Below the pieces are notes generated by a model. That model ran no database searches. It was not told the origin of the DNA and was given only the letters and a program-made list of their open reading frames with translations. Of a stretch of DNA of 64,000 nucleotides, positions 60,532 through 64,000 are shown piece by piece. The stretch comes from JAEUKA01 sp035328405. Its GTDB lineage: Bacteria; Myxococcota_A; Polyangia; Palsa-1104; JAEUJZ01. Position numbers and translations under genes: made by a program. Every line of letters begins with the position of its first letter. Positions within the stretch are counted from its first letter, which is position 1. The DNA is taken from contig DAOLIT010000024.1 of NCBI GenBank assembly GCA_035328405.1, positions 1 to 64,000 of the forward strand. Reading direction: 5' to 3'.

Positions 60532-63291
60532 ATGTCACAAGAGACTGCGAAACGGGACGAACAGAGGGCCAAGTGGGTGTATTTGTTCTCGGAAGTTTCC
60601 GAAGCGCAGCAAAAATGCGGGTCGTGGGATGGCGTTCGGGGCCTGCTGGGTGGCAAAGGTGCGAACTTGGCGGACATGGTGCGCATCGGGATTCCGGTTC
60701 CGCCGGGTTTTGTTGTGACCACGGAGGCGTGCAACGCCTTTTTGAAAGAAGGCGCGCAGTTTCCGGCGGGTATGTGGGAGGAAGAGCTTGCAGCGCTCCA
60801 CCGCGTCGAGGAATTGACGGGAAAGCGGTTTGGGGACCCGGAAAACCCGCTGCTCGTGTCGTGTCGGTCGGGGGCGAAGTTCTCGATGCCGGGGATGATG
60901 GATACGGTGCTCAACATCGGCCTCAACGACGAGGTTGCGCAGAGTCTTGTGAAGCTGACAGGGGACGAGCGTTTTGTGTACGACTCGTACAGGCGGCTGC
61001 TCCAAATGTTCGGGACGGTGGTGCTGAACCTGCCCGACGAGCCGTTTGAAGACGTGCTTTTGGAAGCGCGCGAGGCAGCGGGTGTGGACAACGACGCGCG
61101 GCTGTCGGTGAAGGATTTGAAGCGGATCACGAACGAATTCAAGAACGTGATTGAACAACTGTCGGGCGACAGGATGCCGATGGACCCGATGGAGCAGCTC
61201 CGTTTGGCGACGAGCGCGGTGTTTCGTTCGTGGAACGGGAAACGCGCGATTGATTATCGTCGGGCGTCGGGGATTGCAGACGATTTGGGGACGGCGGTGT
61301 GCATCGTCGCGATGGTGTTCGGGAATTTGGGCGAGACTTCGGGCACGGGCGTGGCGACGACGCGGAATGTCTCGACGGGGGAAAACGAGTTGGAAGGCGA
61401 TTTTCTGGTGAATGCGCAAGGCGAGGATGTGGTGTCGGGGACGCGCAAAACCGAACGGATCGCGGCGCTGCGGACGGTGATGCCGACGATTTACGACGAG
61501 TTTGCGGACATCTGCGGACGGCTCGAACGGCATTACCGCGACGTGCAGGACATCGAATTCACCATCGAGCGGGGCAAATTGTGGATTTTGCAGACGCGAG
61601 ACGCGAAACGCACGGCGTGGGCTGCGGTTCGGATCGCGGTCGATTTGTGCGACGAGGGGCAAATCCAATCGCGGGAAGCGGTGTTGCGGATTTCGCCGGC
61701 TCACATCGAGTCATTTTTGCATCCCCAATTCGATCCGAAAGAGAAAAAGGCGCGGAAAGCAGCGGGCGAGTGCATTGCGACGGGCCTGAACGTTGCGCCC
61801 GGCGCTGCGGTGGGGCAAATCGTGTTCGATGCGGACACCGCCGAACGGCTGTCGAAAGTAGAAAAAAAGGCCGTGATTCTGGTTCGTTCAGAAACGAAGC
61901 CGGACGACGTACACGGCATTTTGGCGGCGCGCGGCGTGCTGACCAGCCGAGGTGGACGTACAAGTCATGCTGCGCTCGTGACACGGCAATTTGGGAAACC
62001 GGCGGTGGTGGGGGCGGCGGCGCTTGAAATCGACGCGAAAAACCGGCTGTTTTCGGTGTCGGGGCGCATCTTTCGGGAGGGCGATTTTGTGTCGCTGGAT
62101 GGAACGAGCGGCGAGGTGTTTGCGGGCCAACTGCCGACGGTCTCGCCGGACATTCGAGACCCCCATTTGTTGAGGCTTCTTGGGTGGGCCGATGGTTTTC
62201 GGCGGCTGGGAGTGTGGGCGAATGCGGACTATCCGCGCGATGCGAAAAAGGCCCGTGAACATGGTGCGCAAGGGATTGGTCTGTGCCGCACCGAACACAT
62301 GTTTTTTGAACCGGAACGACTTCCCCACATCCAGGCGATGATTTTGGCGCGCACGGACGAGGAACGGGCCGGTCCGCTTGCGAAACTCCTGCCGTTTCAG
62401 CGCGCGGATTTTGAGGGTCTGTTCCGCATCATGAATGGTCTGCCGGTGACGATTCGCCTGATCGATCCGCCGCTGCACGAATTTTTGCCGAGCCATGATG
62501 AACTTCTGCGCGAAGTGGCGATTTTGGAGACACGCGAAAAACTCGGCGATGGCGAACCCGAGGTGCTTCAGCGCGAACTTTCCGTCAAACAGAGGATGCT
62601 GCACGCGGTGCAATTTTTGCGCGAACAGAATCCGATGTTGGGTCTGCGTGGTGTTCGTTTGGGAATCCACTTGCCGGAACTTACGAAAATGCAAGTGCGT
62701 GCGATTTTCGAGGCTGCGTGTACCTGCCAGCGCGACGGTGTGGTGGTCAAACCGAAGATCATGATTCCGCTGGTTGCTCTGTCGAGCGAGCTGCAAATGG
62801 AACGGGGCATTTTGGAAGAGGAAGCGCAGCGCGTCATGGCCGAACAGGGAATGCGCATCGAGTACCAATTTGGAACCATGATCGAAATTCCGCGCGCGTC
62901 GCTGACGGCAGACCAAATCGCGGAATACGCGGAGTTCTTTTCCTTTGGTACGAACGACCTGACGCAAACCACGTTCGGAATTTCGCGCGATGACGCGGAG
63001 GCGAGTTTCCTCATCGAATACTTGTCACACGGCCTGCTGCCAAAAAATCCGTTTGCGACGCTGGATGAACGCGGGGTCGGAAAACTGATGGAAATTGCGG
63101 TGCGTCTGGGACGGAAAACACGGCCCGGTCTGGAGTGCGGCATTTGCGGAGAACACGGCGGAGATCCAGACAGCATCGCTCTGTGTCACAAGCTCAAACT
63201 CGACTACGTGTCGTGTTCCCCCTATCGAGTTCCCGTCGCTCGACTCGCGGCTGCACACGCTGCACTGCGGGAAAACAAAGCGTCTTCCTAA
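60532..63291 (+). CDS. ppdK: pyruvate, phosphate dikinase
   Basis: Makes PEP from pyruvate, ATP and phosphate, reversibly. The 919-residue protein has the full PPDK order: ATP-grasp N-domain (GGKGANLADM, SCRSGAKFSMPGMMDTVLN), swivelling phosphohistidine domain with GGRTSHAALVTRQFGKPAVVG (catalytic His in TSH), and the C-terminal TIM barrel (GIGLCRTEHMFF, FSFGTNDLTQTTFGISRDDA, CGICGEHGGDP). The CGEHGGDP motif and length separate it from PEP synthase. AGGAGAGG lies five bases before ATG 60532. The leader carries 12-bp repeats. The gene stands alone and is convergent with the YkgJ-like gene. Confidence 0.97.
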   Translation: MSQETAKRDEQRAKWVYLFSEVSEAQQKCGSWDGVRGLLGGKGANLADMVRIGIPVPPGFVVTTEACNAFLKEGAQFPAGMWEEELAALHRVEELTGKRFGDPENPLLVSCRSGAKFSMPGMMDTVLNIGLNDEVAQSLVKLTGDERFVYDSYRRLLQMFGTVVLNLPDEPFEDVLLEAREAAGVDNDARLSVKDLKRITNEFKNVIEQLSGDRMPMDPMEQLRLATSAVFRSWNGKRAIDYRRASGIADDLGTAVCIVAMVFGNLGETSGTGVATTRNVSTGENELEGDFLVNAQGEDVVSGTRKTERIAALRTVMPTIYDEFADICGRLERHYRDVQDIEFTIERGKLWILQTRDAKRTAWAAVRIAVDLCDEGQIQSREAVLRISPAHIESFLHPQFDPKEKKARKAAGECIATGLNVAPGAAVGQIVFDADTAERLSKVEKKAVILVRSETKPDDVHGILAARGVLTSRGGRTSHAALVTRQFGKPAVVGAAALEIDAKNRLFSVSGRIFREGDFVSLDGTSGEVFAGQLPTVSPDIRDPHLLRLLGWADGFRRLGVWANADYPRDAKKAREHGAQGIGLCRTEHMFFEPERLPHIQAMILARTDEERAGPLAKLLPFQRADFEGLFRIMNGLPVTIRLIDPPLHEFLPSHDELLREVAILETREKLGDGEPEVLQRELSVKQRMLHAVQFLREQNPMLGLRGVRLGIHLPELTKMQVRAIFEAACTCQRDGVVVKPKIMIPLVALSSELQMERGILEEEAQRVMAEQGMRIEYQFGTMIEIPRASLTADQIAEYAEFFSFGTNDLTQTTFGISRDDAEASFLIEYLSHGLLPKNPFATLDERGVGKLMEIAVRLGRKTRPGLECGICGEHGGDPDSIALCHKLKLDYVSCSPYRVPVARLAAAHAALRENKASS

Positions 63292-63407
63292 CGACCCCTT
63301 TTCCGAACACTCCCATTCCCAAAACCTCTTTTGAGACACGACCTCATCCAAACACAAAAGGGGTTGTGGCAGGAGTCTTGTAGAGCAGTCCTGTTTGGGA
63401 ATCTCGT

Positions 63408-63938
63408 TCAGGAGTCCCGTTCACAAGGAAGGTCTTTCACAAACAGTGTTCGGGTCTTGTCGTCGCTGAGTATCGGACGAAACCGATCGCCGTTCTTGTT
63501 GAGCAGCGAAAGAACAGCCAAGGGGTCTGCTCCCACCGGGACCCCCACACGCAGAATTTCCGCCACAATCGCAGGTTCCACTTGTTTGCGCAAAGACGCG
63601 GACAGACGCACTTTTCCCCGATACCCCGCGACCCCTTTTGTGTAGGGACAGTCTTGCGCCAAAAAACCACCCTCTGCTGCGCGCTCGGCGGTCATGCACC
63701 ACGGGGCTTTTTCAAAACGATCCTCATAGACGGTGCAGTGGAATCGCTCGTCTGCTGTAGCAACAGGGAGCGGAGTCTGGACTTTGGCCAAATACCGACA
63801 ACGCAATTCCGGCAAAACGACCGCAAGCCCGTTCACCGGAATCGCAAAATGACAGGATACCCCACATCGTCTGCACAGCGCCTCGCGTGCTGCGTGATCC
63901 ATTCCCTCTACTTTTTTTTGTGGGAGGGAATTTGTCAC
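63408..63938 (-). CDS. YkgJ-like Cys-cluster (zinc or iron chelating) protein
   Basis: 176 residues from GTG 63938, or 164 from ATG 63902 (MDHAAREALC); the start is unsettled because neither has a well-placed ribosome-binding site. Cys residues are spaced as in the YkgJ/UPF0153 family: CRRCGVSCHF near the N-terminus, then LRCRYLA, FHCTVYEDRFEKAPWC and DCPY. The family is thought to bind zinc or an iron-sulfur centre and has no firm function. The C-terminal third (SASLRKQVEPAIVAEILRVG) is helical and unassigned. It is convergent with ppdK. Confidence 0.7.
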   Translation of the reverse strand: MTNSLPQKKVEGMDHAAREALCRRCGVSCHFAIPVNGLAVVLPELRCRYLAKVQTPLPVATADERFHCTVYEDRFEKAPWCMTAERAAEGGFLAQDCPYTKGVAGYRGKVRLSASLRKQVEPAIVAEILRVGVPVGADPLAVLSLLNKNGDRFRPILSDDKTRTLFVKDLPCERDS

Positions 63939-64000
63939 CTGTTTTTTCGTGCCCCGTGATCTTGGCCTGGCATGCGAGGCGGCGCGGTGGTTGTTAGGAG

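Noticed and set aside
60532..63291. PEP synthase instead of PPDK
   Set aside because: The N-terminal motifs, the TSHA phosphohistidine site and CGEHGGDP match pyruvate phosphate dikinase.
63294..63364. ACCCCTTTT/AAAAGGGGT inverted repeat as a ppdK terminator
   Set aside because: The arms are 53 nt apart and no T-run follows, so intrinsic termination is unlikely.

Overview
The window looks like chromosomal DNA of a member of the Myxococcota or a close relative. The main reasons are a C-terminal MYXO-CTERM-like sorting tail (gene at 55639), a Ser/Thr kinase fused to a formylglycine-generating-enzyme-like domain, an FHA-sigma54 activator, a caspase-like protease, many lipoproteins and surface beta-barrel proteins, and a very long IF2. 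By eye the DNA is moderately GC-rich and codon use is fairly even. I see no phage, IS element, CRISPR array, rRNA or tRNA. This assignment is an inference from gene content, not from a phylogenetic marker comparison.

Layout. 134-4793 (minus): TolC-type channel and RND pump. 4968-11647 (plus): LysM/FecR surface protein, prepilin peptidase, alpha/beta-hydrolase lipoprotein and two small unknown proteins. 11721-16634 (minus): GST-like protein, a phosphohistidine-swivel (rifampin-phosphotransferase-like) enzyme and acetyl-CoA synthetase. 16683-22000: a His-rich membrane protein, an EF-hand membrane protein, and a beta-barrel protein coupled to a zinc-ribbon membrane protein. 22057-24913 (minus): a translation operon prfB (with programmed +1 frameshift), a THUMP rRNA methyltransferase and def. 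25171-31759 (plus): an intrinsic terminator/attenuator followed by rimP-nusA-ylxR-infB-DUF503. 31812-38370: a mix of hydrolases (amidohydrolase, M4 protease, arginase), small membrane proteins and an HTH protein with a 15-bp coding repeat. 38387-43880: a LolC/E-like permease converging on a two-gene unit of bioB and a GH13 alpha-amylase fused to a radical SAM/SPASM enzyme. 43949-47884 (minus): a protein with three XRE-like modules, a secreted unknown and an AidB-like acyl-CoA dehydrogenase. 47973-55562 (plus): a likely signalling operon of FHA-sigma54 activator, kinase-FGE, DUF4384 lipoprotein, caspase and propeller-type lipoprotein. 55639-60294: a MYXO-CTERM lipoprotein and an OmpA/TSP3 protein. 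60532-63938: pyruvate phosphate dikinase and a YkgJ-like Cys-cluster protein.

How genes may work together. The translation genes form two divergent operons around 25 kb: termination and rRNA or nascent-chain processing on one side, ribosome maturation, antitermination and initiation on the other. The leader terminator before rimP fits NusA feedback on its own operon. Acetyl-CoA synthetase, the swivel-domain enzyme and PPDK handle acetate, pyruvate and PEP, but are not one operon. The most unusual item is the single 1010-residue polypeptide at 39865-42897. It carries a carbohydrate-binding-like N-terminus, an apparently intact GH13 catalytic set, a radical SAM CX3CX2C cluster and a SPASM-like tail, and overlaps the bioB stop codon. 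The FHA/kinase/caspase operon is the second candidate for an undescribed system.
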